DNA of 64,000 bases from assembly GCA_028274465.1 (NCBI GenBank), contig CM051458.1, positions 79,008,085 through 79,072,084 on the forward strand, given 5' to 3'. The notes beneath the pieces are model-generated. The model saw nothing but the letters and a program-made list of their open reading frames with translations, was not told the origin of the DNA and made no database searches. This DNA is from Plantago ovata. Its lineage: Eukaryota > Streptophyta > Magnoliopsida > Lamiales > Plantaginaceae. Shown here piece by piece: positions 22,985 to 34,213 of the stretch. Made by a program: the position numbers and the translations under genes. Numbering within the stretch: position 1 is the first letter of the stretch; each line of letters begins with the position of its first letter.

Positions 22985-24490
22985 TCAAGTAAAATGCAGA
23001 ACGTTAATAATAAATCTGGGAGTTTTCATACCACTCGGAATCAAGACGAGGGCTAATTTCAAGAGATTTTCTTTCGGCCTACACCTTCCTCTATGTAAAC
23101 CAGTCCAATGTCAGGACGTACAAAATGGAAGCCTTGAATCAGACGATCAACCATGAAGACCGTGCAACATAGCGAATGTGCTTCCAGGGCATGATCTCCT
23201 GCCAAAACCAAATGGCACGAACTCAAATTGCTGCCCTATCATGTCTACATGTGCGTGATGCAACCAAAACCTCTAGGCGTGAATCTATCCTGCTCTGGCA
23301 TGAATTCGTCACTCAGAGCGGGGGATTGCGCGAACTAATCACACCAGATCACAGAACCACTAGGCGAGATTTTTCGAATGCTGGAACAGCCAGTTGTGCC
23401 ACCCTGGATCTTCAATTGTACAAATTGGTACAATTAGGGTTCATGACATTTGCATGCTCCTCAGTCCTCCTCGAAATTTGTCATCATCCATTTCCGATAA
23501 CGATGTAATTCCTTAGGGATAACTACTGTACTATTTACGCAATTTATGGCGGTGAGAACTTATTGCATCGATTAGGTTTAGGTCATCAATTGTGCTAAAA
23601 TAAGCTGAACTTTGATAGGAAAACTTGAGTTTATTGAGCAATGCGACGGAAGAAGATGAAGAACAGAGCAACTAGGCCGGTTCTTATATAGCCGCCTATT
23701 GTTGCCCTAGTTTCTTACAATCAAACAAATTGCTACCACTAATTTACGCGGAATCCTACATATTTAACATAATCTAACACAATTTAGCTAAATCATTACA
23801 ATCGGATAAGAATTGATCTGGAGAAATGAAGAGTGCGTGAAGAACCCTAATAGTACCAATTTGGTACTATTGCTGATCCAGTGTGACGACAACCGGTGTT
23901 CCAAATTTTGAAAATTCCCTCCATACGCTCTGTTGCTTCGTTAGATTGTCAGTTCGCTTTAGTACGTCGATTTAAGCCGCTTTGTACGTGGTAGCTCCGC
24001 CTTGATCTGTTTCTCTTGTTTCCTCTCTTTCTGCTTGAATTCTTTGAATTCTTGTCACCATTTTGTGCATTTTCTTCATGTATTTCAACAAATTGGATTG
24101 TATAAGAACAGCAAGCTGCTTGCCTTGTTCTCCATAATTTTCCGCAGCCAATCAAAATAAATTTCTTCTGCATATTTTCATACATCCCATCACTCCATCA
24201 GAACGTAAGCCCCCTGAACAGATTCTTAAACTGTTCCACTTCTCCTTCCCCGTATCGTTTACCCGCAATCGTCTTAACTATTATATTTAGTACTTTAGTT
24301 CTACTTGTTCTACCCAACGACTTATAACCACCCTGTAGAACATTCCAGGGCGTTCCCTCGTTTCCTGATAAAGTTCCCTGACACTCTTATGAATTTTGTT
24401 TACACACGCTCCATCCCCAGGCTTAGACTGAATACAGAGCCGTGTTTGTCGGCCAGGCTGGCCAATGTGTGGGAGGTGGTTCGGGCTGGT
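22985..24490 (-). pseudogene. CYP82-like P450 pseudogene B (exon 3 and part of exon 1)
   Basis: 22985-23300 is a degraded copy of exon 3 of the intact gene, including the heme-loop DNA and the 3' flank with GAACATTTTC. 24190-24490 is a degraded exon 1 copy whose minus strand reads SVRELYQETRERPGM, ISRWVEQV and, after a ~70-codon deletion, a GQPGRQTRL stretch. Exon 2 is missing; in its place lies unrelated DNA including a small inverted-repeat element. Exon order on the minus strand (exon 1 at higher coordinates) is normal, so B is one gene copy, separate from A. Copia element 1 inserted ~50 bp beyond its exon 1 remnant. Confidence 0.85.
23414..23871. mobile_element. 458-bp inverted-repeat element with palindromic ends, unnamed
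   Basis: Both ends, read inward, follow the pattern AATxGTACxAAATTGGTAC followed by (A/T)ATTAGGGTTC, a ~30-bp inverted repeat. The right end alone is a perfect palindrome with 11-bp arms around one base (23849-23871), and the left end is nearly one. The interior has no coding potential. No target duplication was found. It sits within P450 pseudogene B. Confidence 0.55.
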
Positions 24491-24538
24491 AATTAGGTTG
24501 AATAAGTTGAGGACATTGCAAAAACATATAATACATAC

Positions 24539-24994
24539 TATTGAAATCCAGAAGCAAAGTAATGCTTCTTCAACCGTGAAGAAACAGAACAAGAGAAGAA
24601 GAGGAACAAATCGGAATAGCGGGAAGGGAACTAAACGGGTGAACTAAGGTGTATGTGCGTGCAAGACCGTTGGAGGGAATTTTTTGAATTCATGGAACAC
24701 ATTGGGGCGAAGCAGCAGATCACAAGTACAGAAAGTGAGCTCATCAACACAGCTCAGCAATGGAGATCATGCGCCTCTCATTTCTTGTCTGTATTAGCTC
24801 AATAATGTTAGGGTTTTTGTTCACAATACAATTGCGCTTAGAATGCCGTTGTTAGTTCGTTCAATTGTAGAGAATTAGGGCAACCACGAGCAGCTATATA
24901 TGTGCTAGCCGGCTTGCTCTGTTCTCACTTCACTTCCGCCGCTCTTCAATACATTTCTCTCTTCTTCTATGTTTTCTTGTTAGCTATTTTGGCA
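24539..24994 (+). repeat. 5' LTR of copia 1
   Basis: 456 bp, ending TTTTGGCA. A TATA-like CTATATATG lies near 24894, about 100 bp before the LTR end. Confidence 0.95.
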
Positions 24995-25010
24995 TGGTAT
25001 CTCGAGCCTA
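24995..25010 (+). other. Primer binding site of copia 1, initiator-Met type, altered
   Basis: TGGTATCTCGAGCC follows the LTR. It differs from the standard TGGTATCAGAGCC by a small change in the middle. Confidence 0.7.
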
Positions 25011-25060
25011 GGTCACAACAAACACACTTTCTCTCTTAGCCTCATTCACCCTTCTCCACT

Positions 25061-26053
25061 ATGCCTGAAACCATTAACATAGGTTCTGGTTCCGACAAAG
25101 ACAAAGACACTCTACCTGATCATGATGATCCCCAGAGCCACTACTTTCTCCACCACTCTGACAACGCTACCTCTGGTGCCATCTCTCCTCTCTTAGATGG
25201 TAACAATTACCATACTTGGTATCGTGCTTTCAAAATGAATCTTACCATAAGAAACAAACTTGCTTTTATTGATTTTGATGCTGATCTCAAATCATGGATA
25301 AAGTGTAACACTTTAATCGTTTCTTGGATGGTGCATTCGGTTACCGATAACATCAAGAATATTATATTGTTTGCAGAAAGTGCAGCAGATGCTTGGGAGA
25401 AACTCAAGGCTAGATACTCTAGACCTAACCAAGTCAAAATATATGAGCTTGAAAGGGATCTTAATGCCCTCAAGCAAGGCACAATGAGTGTTGCAGAGTA
25501 TTTTAACAAGCTTGGTAACATCTGTGATGAACTTGGTGAGTACCAACCTATACCAGTGTGTTCTTGCAAAGAATGCAAATGCTCTCTCACTCAGAATCTT
25601 GAGAAGCTGCAAGAGATCAAGAAACTTTTCAAGTTTCTTATGGGATTGAATGATGCTTATGATAACATCAGGTGTCAAATCACTATGACTAAGCCACTGA
25701 TAAGCATAGATGATGCTTTCTCTCTTATTGTTCAAGAAGAAAAGCAGAAAGAAGTGAGGCTAGATGAGAACAACACAGACAACATTGATATGAGTGTTGG
25801 TTTGAAAAGAAAGGATAAAAATCTCTACTGCCCAACTTGTAAGATGACCAATCATAATCAAGATAACTGCTACAAGTTGATTGGGTATCCTGACTCTTAC
25901 AAGAGAACCAACTATGATGGCCAAAGAGGTGGTAGAGCTGGGATGAGAGGAAGAGGCCGCAGAGGTGGCTACACTCAAAACTATGGCACTGGCTATAGTG
26001 CTAATGAGGTGCATATGCCTTCCTTCACACCAGCTCAGATGCAGCAGTTGTAG
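25061..26053 (+). pseudogene. Copia 1 gag
   Basis: This is the particle protein of the element. A 330-codon frame opens with an acidic N terminus, then the gag core SPLLDGNNYHTWYRAFKMNL, AADAWEKLKARYSR and GTMSVAEYFNKLGNICDEL, a Cys cluster CSCKECKCS, and a zinc-knuckle-like CPTCKMTNHNQDNCYKLIGYP followed by an Arg/Gly-rich tail. It ends at a TAG at 26051-26053; the same frame continues straight into protease, so this stop is a mutation or a site for limited readthrough. With further stops downstream, mutation is more likely. Confidence 0.9.
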
Positions 26054-29000
26054 AAGATGCTCAACATGAATGAGAAGAAACAAGATGCTGGTCCATCCAA
26101 CGCTCCACCGCCATCACCTGACATGCCAGTTCCAGGCTTTGTTTCAGGTATATTAAATAACATTTCAACTGAGCCTTGGTTGTTGGACTCAGGAGCATCA
26201 CATCACATTGTTTGTTCATCAAAATATTTTACTAGTGATGTTAAGATAGTAAACACACTAGTACAACTTCCTAACAGCTTAAGTGTTCCTATATCTCATA
26301 TTGGAAATGTTAAAATAAATGATGAACTGGAACTATAAAATGTATTATGTGCCCCAACCTTCATGTTCAATCTTGTCTCTGTGAGTAAAATGATACCAGA
26401 TAATGATTTGCTTATAATTTTTACTAAGAATGATTGCATTATCTCACATGAGAACTCTCTGTCAATGACATGCTTGAGGAAGATTGGGAAGATTAAGCAA
26501 GTAAGAGGGCTCTACCAGTTCCAGTTTCAAGAAAGTGATGCAGTTCAAGTTTTTTCAGTTAACCAGAAGGCACTAGCCACTGATGAAGGTGCCCACCATG
26601 TCTTGAGTCACTTGTGGCATTATAGACTAGGTCATCTATCATCTAGTAGATTAGAGTTATTAGCTAAAGAGATTCCAGTAGTTAAGTCATGTAATCCAGA
26701 TCATTGTAATGTCTGTTTTAAGGCAAAACAAAAGAGGAGATCTTTTCCCTCCAGTAATACAATGACTCTTGTTCCTTTTGAATTAATACATGCAGACATA
26801 TGGGGTCCTTTTTCAACAAAAACAATGGAAGGCTATAGTTATTTTCTAACTATAGTAGATGATTTTACAAGGATAACTTGGGTATATCTGATGAAATATA
26901 AGTCAGACACACAGAAAGCATTACAAACATTTATTAACATGATTGAAAATCAGATTTCTGTCACTATCAAGACTCTGAGGTCAGACAACGGGCCTGAGTT
27001 TAATATGTTGGCATATTATGCAGTTAAAGGCATAAAACACCAAAAGACCTGTCCCTACACTCCACAACAGAACTCAGTTGTGGAAAGAAAGCATCAACAT
27101 ATCCTAAATGTATCTAGGGCCATGTTGTTGTTGTCTCACAAGTTTTGGGGGGATGCGGTTTTGACAGCTGTATATCTTATTAACAGAATCCCAACACGTA
27201 AGTTGAATAACAAATCTCCATATGAGATGTTGTTTAAAAAGACACCCCCTTATCAACACATGAGAGTGTTTGGATGCTTGTGTTATGCATCTTCTCTACC
27301 TGTGCAAAGAACAAAATTTGATTCTAGATCTAGAAGGCCAGTATTCATTGGATATCCAACTAATGTAAAGGGATATAAGTGTTATGATCTCAGTACACAT
27401 CAAATATTTCACAGTAGAGATGTGTTCTTTGCAGAACATATATTTCCATTTGCAAATAAGCAAATGAAATCAAATCCTGAACAAACAATTGTCTACTCTC
27501 CGGGTGAAATTATAGATGATGCACCTTTAACTAGAAATACTAGATTGCGTCAAGCACAAGAGAGAGACCATAACCAGATTGGTGAACTTGCTCCCACAAA
27601 CATGCAAGATTCTCATCTAAATGATATTGCTTCAGATACAGACACACATGACAATATAATGAGAGAAAATGAAAATAGTGATGATCATAGGGAAACTACT
27701 GAGATGATGTTTGAGGAAAATAGAAATATAACATCCCTTCCATCATCACCTTTCAGACAGAGAATAGAGACTTCACCTAGAACTTCATCTCGGCCTAGAG
27801 AAATGCAGCAGTTGAGTACATCAACTGGCAATACTCAAAGCCAAAGAACAAAAGCTTCAACTGAAGTTCTATCTCAATCTGAAATACCACAACAGTTGAG
27901 AAAATCAACTAGAAAGATAGCTTCCCTAAAGAAAATGAATTTATATCATCACTATAGTATTCCCAGATCAAATGCTATGATCAAAGAAAGCACTCATCAT
28001 CCCCTTCATGTATTTGGGATACAATAAATTGTCTAAAGCACAAAAAGTATACACGTTTCAGTTATCACTTCTAGAAGTACCCTCTTCTTATAATAAAGCA
28101 ATTCAATATGATCATTGGAAAGAAGCAATTGCTGAAGAATTGAGAGCCCTGCAAGCAAATAAAACATGGACTATAGTGCCACTACCAAATGGAGTGACAC
28201 CTATAGGATGCATATATGTGTTTAAGACAAAACTTACTTAAGATGGAAAGATAGATAAACACAAAGCTAGACTAGTTGCAAAAGGGTACACTCAACAATT
28301 TGGATTTGATTACACAGAAACCTTCAGTCCAGTTGCTAAACTGACTACCATAAGAGTCTTCCTTGCAATAGCATCCAAGAAGAACTGGATTCTTGAGCAG
28401 TTGGATGTGCATAATGCATTTCTTAATGGAGAGCTTGATGAAGAAATATACATGTCTTTGCCTCCAGGTCTCTCACTTCAGGGGGAGAACAATGCTAAAA
28501 ATAATCTTGTCTGCAAGTTACATAAGTCCTTGTATGGTCTTAAACAAGCTTCCAGACAATAGAATAAAAAACTTACAAATTTCTTGATTCACATAGGTTT
28601 CTTTCAGTCTAAGAATGAATATACATTATTCACTAGACAAAAAGAAAAAGGTCTGGTAGTTGTACTTGTATATGTGGATGACATTATTTTAGGAGGAGAT
28701 GACAAAGATCAAATTATTCAAGTTAAAGCTCTACTGCAACAAGAATTCAAGATTAGAGATCTTGGCAAGCTCAAATACTTTTTGGGATTAGAAATTGCAA
28801 AAGGAAGCAAAGGTATTCATCTTTCACAGAGAAAATATGCTTTAGAAATCTTAGAATCAGTAGGATTACTTGGCTGCAAACTTGCAGTCAATCCACTGGA
28901 ACAAAATCATAAGATGAGTGCTTATGAAGAAGGGAAAGGTCTAGAAAAGGAACTGTTACATGATCCACTCAGGTATAGGAGGCTAATTGGAAAACTTATT

Positions 29001-29646
29001 TATCTAACAATTAGCAGACCTGATATCTCATATGCAGTGGGCATAATGAGTCAATTTATGGAAAAACCAATGAAGATACACATGGAAGGGCTGCTGAGAA
29101 TAGTCAGGTACATAAAGAAAGACATTGGAAATGGATTGTTCTTCAACAGCCTGCCAAGTCAAGATCTTCTAGCCTACTGTGATTCAGACTTTGGTGGCTG
29201 TAACTACTCTAGAAGGTCACTTACTGGATATTGCATCTTGTTTGGAGACTCTTTGATAAGCTGGAAATCAAAGAAACATCAGGTGACTAGCTTATCAACC
29301 GCTGAAGCTGAATACAGAGCCATCACACATGCTTGTTGTGAAGTTGTATGGCTAGTAAGGTTATTTAATGACTTTGGAATCAAGATTGAATTGCCAGTGA
29401 GAATACTCTGTGACAATCAATCAACAATCTATCTTACCAAAAATCCCATCTTCCACGAAAGAACAAAACATATAGATTTCATTGCCATTTTATTAGAGAA
29501 AAGGTAGAAGAAGGCATAGTTGATGTGAGGCATATTTCAACGAAAAATCAACTTGCCGATGCCTTTACAAAAGCAATCTCTGGCGAGAATTTGACAACAA
29601 TCTTTCGTAAGTTGGGAATTACGAATATCTACACTCCTAACTTAAG
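26054..29646 (+). pseudogene. Copia 1 pol (protease, integrase, RT, RNase H), broken
   Basis: Domains in order: aspartic protease LLDSGASHHIV (~26180); integrase with a His/Cys finger (HYRLGHL...CNVCF) and the acidic triad in HADIWG, RSDNGPEF and VVERKHQH; the C-terminal GYSYF-linked region; RT with [10 protein letters not shown]-like thumb sequence and the catalytic VYVDDI (~28670); RNase H with YCDSDFGG, TAEAEYRA and LCDNQS. Breaks are an in-frame TAA at 26336, stops near 28025, 28239 and 28560, and a frameshift near 29478 just before the last block (VRHISTKNQLADAFTKA). The element cannot make its own enzymes. Confidence 0.92.
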
Positions 29647-29651
29647 GGGGG
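29643..29651 (+). other. Polypurine tract of copia 1
   Basis: The run TAAGGGGGG abuts the 3' LTR start. Confidence 0.85.
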
Positions 29652-30112
29652 TATTGAAATCCAGAAGCAAAGTAATGCTTCTTCAACCGTGAAGAAACAG
29701 AACAAGAGAAGAAGAGGAACAAATCGGAAGAGCGGGAAGCGAACTAAACGGGCGAACTAAGGTGTATGTGCGTGCAAGACCGTGGGAGGGAATTTTTTGA
29801 ATTCCTGGAACACATTGGGGCGAAGCAGCAGATCACAAGTACAGAAAGTGAGCTCATCAACACAGCTCAGCAATGGAGATCATGCGCCTCTCGTTTCTTG
29901 TATGTATTAGCTCAATAATTTCGTTTGGGTTTTTGTTCACAGTACAATTGCGCTTAGGATGCCGTTGTTAGTTCGTTCAATTGTAGAGAATTAGGGCAAC
30001 CACGAGCAGCTATATATATGTGCTAGCCGGCTTGCTCTGTTCTCACTTCACTTCCGCCGCTCTTCAATACATTTCTCTCTTCTTCTATGTTTTCTTGTTA
30101 GCTATTTTGGCA
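29652..30112 (+). repeat. 3' LTR of copia 1
   Basis: 461 bp, collinear with the 5' LTR and followed by the CATAC duplication. It ends 235 bp from the P450 stop codon, so LTR transcription on the plus strand would run antisense through the P450. Confidence 0.95.
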
Positions 30113-30346
30113 CATACTTTGAATTAGGTGGATACAAAGTTTTATCTTTTAACTTCTATCATCTGCACTTCTGCAGGCTCAAAATTAATCCTTATATATG
30201 AGGCATCTTGATCTATTAGTATTATCAGTCATTTCGAGCATGAAATATTTATATATCCGCATTTATAAGAATTTATTGGGATTACAGAATATAACGAACA
30301 ACAGGCTACTACTGAATCAGAACATTTTCTAGTAAAATGCAGAACG

Positions 30347-32104
30347 CTAATAAAGCTGGGAATCAAGACGAGGGCTAATCATGACCTCTAACGGATTTTC
30401 TCTCGGCATTGTAATCCCCACACCTTCCTCCATGTCAACCAGTCCATTACCAGGTGGTACAAAATCGAAGCCTTGAATCAGACGAGCAACCATCAAACTC
30501 GTGACTTGCATAGCGAATGTGGTTCCAGGGCATGATCTCCTGCCAGCACCAAATGGGGTGAACTCAAATTGCTGCCCTATCACGTCTACATGTTCATGCC
30601 ACATCAAAAACCTTTCTGGCAAGAATCTTTCCGGCTCTTCCCAAAACCTATTGGAGAAAAGAATACAAATTACTACAAAAGTTTACTTCATCTAGCTTTA
30701 ACCCAAATTTTAGACTAATAACTGGTATGCTTCTCACCTAGGGTCTCGGTGCAATTTGTGTAGATTGACGAACACCAGCGTGTCCTTTGCAATATGATAA
30801 CCACCAAGCTTACAGTCTTCTACAGCCTCATGAGGGATAGATAACGGGAGGGGTGGATACAGGCGGAGAGCTTCTTTGATTACAGCTTGAAGGTACGGCA
30901 AGTTCTTGATGTCCAATTCTTGTACCCATTTTTGTTTCCCTACTTTGGTGTCCAACTCTTCCTGAGCAAGCTTCATCACATTTTTGTGATTTACAAGTAA
31001 AGTTAAGAGCCACGTCACGAAGACCGATGTTGTATCAAAACCACCTAACACTACATTCTGCATCTCAGTCAATATCAACCGTTAGTGATTAGTCCTTTTC
31101 AATTTTCATACAAATACTTGCATATTCTGGTCCAACAGTCAAATAAGGTGATAATGAAAAGCAAAATATAAATAATATATCGTACTTACCACTACGGTGG
31201 CTTTAATAATGGTAATTCTCTCCACACCAAACTTGTCAAACCTATGATCAATGGTAGAAAGCAAAACATCAATGAAATCTTTGTCCTCATCTCCACCACC
31301 TGATTTCTTCTGTCTCTTCGCAACATGTTCCTGGATCCATCCCACAATAATACTATCCAACTCCTTTGCCACATACTTCATCCTCTTAACCACTTGCCCA
31401 TGAGCATCCATCCACTTCAACAAACGAAACGGTATCACATCCGACAACACAAACTCTCCCGACAAGAACGTAAGTTCCCTGAACAGATTCCTGAAAGGTT
31501 CCACTTCTCCTTTTCCGTATCTTTTACCCGCAATCGTCTTAACAATTATGTTCAGTGCTACTTGATCTACCCAACGACTTATGGAGACCATTCCAGGGCG
31601 TTGTTCCCTCGTTTCCAGGTAAAGTTCCCTAACGCTCGTTTCGATCTCTGTTACACGTGGGTCCCTCATCGCCTCTAGTCTCCGTGGGGAGAGAACTTCC
31701 GCCATGACCAGCTTCCTAGTTTCCCGCCAGTACGGTCCGTTGGCAAACCCGAACGAGGCATTGTCGTAGACTAGGTGCTCGCCTGCGGCACTGGTTTTTG
31801 GCCTGTTTGCAAACGACTTGTCGTTGGTGGTGAAGCACTCCATGACAGCTTCCCGGCTGCTGATTACCACCACGCGCTGCATCCCGAGGCGGAGACTGAA
31901 TATCGGGCCGTGTTTGTCAGCCAGGTGGGCAAGTGTGTGGGCTAGGTGGACAGGGCTGCCAAGGAGAGGGAGGTGGCCGATTATTGGCCAGGCACCTGGT
32001 GGCTCTGGTGGATTTTTGGCATTGGTGTTGTGGTTTCTCGTTAAAAGCTTCAAGAGTGATAAAACTGAAATGATTACAAGTAGTAGTATGATGAACAAAT
32101 TCAT
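30347..32104 (-). CDS. Cytochrome P450, CYP82-like, three exons
   Basis: Heme-thiolate monooxygenase of the ER, expected in specialised metabolism; substrate unknown. Exons: 32104-31190, 31063-30738, 30647-30347, with GT-AG introns of 126 and 90 bp and consistent frame, giving 513 aa (CYP82 proteins are usually ~520). Visible: N-terminal anchor (residues 1-22), hinge PPEPPGAWP (32-40) with the family-typical GAWPIIGHL, I-helix GGFDTT (312-317), K-helix EALR (369-372), PERF (424-427), heme loop FGAGRRSCPG with Cys453. I chose the ATG at 32104 over one at 32143 because a TATA box at 32154-32164 leaves too little room for the latter. The usual CYP82 intron is the first; the second is extra. No defect is seen. 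Two dead relatives lie downstream. Confidence 0.93.
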
Positions 32105-32153
32105 AATTTTTCTCAGGGGCAAAAAACAAGTGACACAAATCATATCGTTCCTG

Positions 32154-32164
32154 TATATTTTATA
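32154..32164 (-). promoter_or_regulatory. TATA box of the P450 gene
   Basis: The minus strand reads TATAAAATATA 50-60 bases upstream of the chosen start codon, a good plant TATA box that implies a short leader. Confidence 0.6.
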
Positions 32165-32685
32165 CTTCGAGTTTCATTTACTTTACAAATGGCCAACATG
32201 CAAGAGTGTGATATCACACATGAATGTTGGGTTTGGGCCTGTGACGATAACTTCATGTTATTAATGATTTTTGTTAAGATTGGTTGGTTTGGTTTGTGGT
32301 GAATGTTAGTTGAGAGTTTTGGTTTTGGCATGAAATTTACATCTAACTTATATCATGTATGGTTTCAATTGTATTCCTATATAAACATTTTTTAAGCTAT
32401 ATGTAATTTTGTTTTAATAATTCATAAATTTTGCCATTTTCAAAAAAAGAAAACACTTATGTTTATTAATGCTTTTTTTAATTGTCAGTTTATCTTTATC
32501 TTTCAATCTAACCAAGGAAATTTAAGCTATCAACATTTAAATATGAGCCAACTCCCTCTGCAAAATTGAAGTTGTTATATGTCATATTTTTATTGAATCA
32601 TATGTACATTTTACACTCATATGCACTAGTAGCTTATATTCAGTTTGATTTTATATTATAGTTTCATTAACGTGTTTAAAATCAA
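32165..32685. other. P450 upstream region, nothing else recognised
   Basis: AT-rich sequence without a reading frame or element end. Confidence 0.5.
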
Positions 32686-32879
32686 TTGTGAAATGATGAA
32701 GCTCCGACCCGCCAGCATTTAATATGGTAGGAAAGATAGATACGGTTGGCCCATTTATTCAATAGTCAATACTAGGTAGATAGGATTGTGAAATGATGAA
32801 GCTCCGACCCGCCAGCATTTAATATGCTAGGAAAGATAGATACGGCTGGGCCATTTAGTATTCTATACTAGGTAGATGG
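32686..32879. repeat. ~100-bp tandem duplication upstream of the P450
   Basis: Two units (from 32686 and 32786) share TTGTGAAATGATGAAGCTCC, GACCCGCCAGCATTTAATAT, AGGAAAGATAGATACGG and ACTAGGTAGAT. They differ at several bases, so the duplication is not very recent. Confidence 0.9.
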
Positions 32880-32906
32880 GAAGAGACGTCGATACATAGA
32901 TACTAC

Positions 32907-32913
32907 TATAAAA
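32907..32913 (+). promoter_or_regulatory. Plus-strand TATA box after the duplication
   Basis: TATAAAA within ACTACTATAAAAGGAGG is a near-consensus plant TATA box on the plus strand, ~30 bp after the duplicated block. No reading frame follows, so it may mark an untranslated RNA or an old, lost gene. Confidence 0.35.
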
Positions 32914-33157
32914 GGAGGCATAAGGTAGCCAGATTGTGTGGTAGGCGGGTTTGCGGTTTCAAATTAATTAAAAACTCAGTTTTGCCTTATTTGAATTTTT
33001 CGCATGATGCTTGCATTCCTAGCTTAGATGGTGGTGCATGAGCATGAGTGGTGACCGACAAGTATGCATGCGAGTTTACCAATTAGTCAAGTATATGAAA
33101 CATAATATACCTAAGAATTATGGTTTGTTAGCTACGTACATTAATTCAACGGGCTAC

Positions 33158-33262
33158 TATTTTTTTAAGCGGCCAAATTAATTATATTAAAAAAAGAGCG
33201 AAGAGCATAAGTCATGCTCGAAACGAAAAACAAAGTCTTATAAAGACAAAACGAAAGACCGT
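33158..33262 (-). mobile_element. Truncated LINE tail
   Basis: T-rich start, then AAAGAGCGAAGAGCATAAGT and ATGCTCGAAA, related to the LINE end at 14402. The flanks GAATTAAACAGGCTACT and AATTCAACGGGCTACT are similar and may be a target duplication. The remaining stretch to 33414 contains short GC-rich repeats (GTCGACATCGACA) but no gene. Confidence 0.55.
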
Positions 33263-33414
33263 TGAATTAAACAGGCTACTCATTTAACTTCTAATTTTTC
33301 TTTGACCTATTTATACGGTGCCCATTGGGGGCCGGCATCAGAGCTGGACGTCGAAGATGCTGGTGCACCGAAATGCGCAACTCCATCGGTTGTCGACATC
33401 GACACTGTTGGCGT

Positions 33415-33741
33415 TAGGGGCGAAGCTAGAATTTTTAAATTTTAAATACCTGGGGCTTTATTTAAATATAAACTTCATTTTTTAACATGGACAAATTTAT
33501 TTTTCAAACAAATAAAATTTTAGCCATATGTTGATGGAATTTGTCCACTTAACAAACACAAACAAGATTGGACATGAGCAAAATATATATTGGGTAGGGG
33601 TGTTTTTTATTTTTTTAGAAAAACACTTACATAAACTATTTTTGTTTCATTTATTTAAAAATAAAAATATAATTTTTTTTATTTTTTTAATTTGGGTGGG
33701 GAAGGATGGTACCACCCCTGCTCTTCTTCACTTTGCCCCTG
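33415..33741. mobile_element. hAT-type MITE, 327 bp
   Basis: It starts TAGGGGCGAAGC and ends GCCCCTG. It is flanked on both sides by the perfect 8-bp duplication GTTGGCGT (33407-33414 and 33742-33749), the hAT signature. The interior is A/T-rich. Confidence 0.85.
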
Positions 33742-33830
33742 GTTGGCGTCGACACGCCCTCGACGTTGCCGAGGGCGTGAGTTGCTTCATGCTTCCTGGT
33801 TTTTTGTTTCTTTAATTGTATAGACTTAGT

Positions 33831-34205
33831 CAGGGGCGAAGCCAGGATTTCAAATTAACCCGTGTGTCTTAGTAAACTAAGTCTAAAACTTTAAAATGTT
33901 GTATACTAATTTATGAATATAATTTATTTTTTTAACAAAAGAACAAAAAGATGTGTGTAAATGTATGATACCATACTTACAATGACTAAAAATAGCACTA
34001 TCAATTAACTAAAATTAAGCCTAAAACTAATATAACATACTCAAAATGACTAAATATAGTACCGCAAATGACCTAAAATTACGCTAAGAATAAACTAACC
34101 TGTACATTACTTGTAAAATTACTAAAAATAGTACTACAAATGTTTTTTCTTCCATTTGAACCCCGTATGCCGCACGGGGTGAAGTTGTACATAGCTTCGC
34201 CCCTG
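33831..34205. mobile_element. hAT-type MITE, 375 bp, same family
   Basis: Ends CAGGGGCGAAGCCAGGATTT and AGCTTCGCCCCTG are inverted repeats. The perfect 8-bp duplication GACTTAGT flanks it (33823-33830 and 34206-34213). It shares its termini with the element at 33415. Confidence 0.93.
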
Positions 34206-34213
34206 GACTTAGT

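Larger units (their letters stand above)
24539..30112 (+). mobile_element. Ty1/copia retrotransposon 1, full-length but decayed
   Basis: Direct LTRs 24539-24994 and 29652-30112 flank gag-protease-integrase-RT-RNase H, the copia order. A perfect 5-bp duplication CATAC abuts both LTRs (24534-24538 and 30113-30117). The LTRs begin TATTG rather than TGTTG in both copies. About a dozen LTR differences by eye over ~456 bp suggest ~3 percent divergence. It landed between P450 pseudogene B and the 3' side of the intact P450. Confidence 0.95.

Noticed and set aside
25207-25735. Minus-strand frames of 127 and 140 codons
   Set aside because: They are antisense shadows of the copia 1 gag gene.
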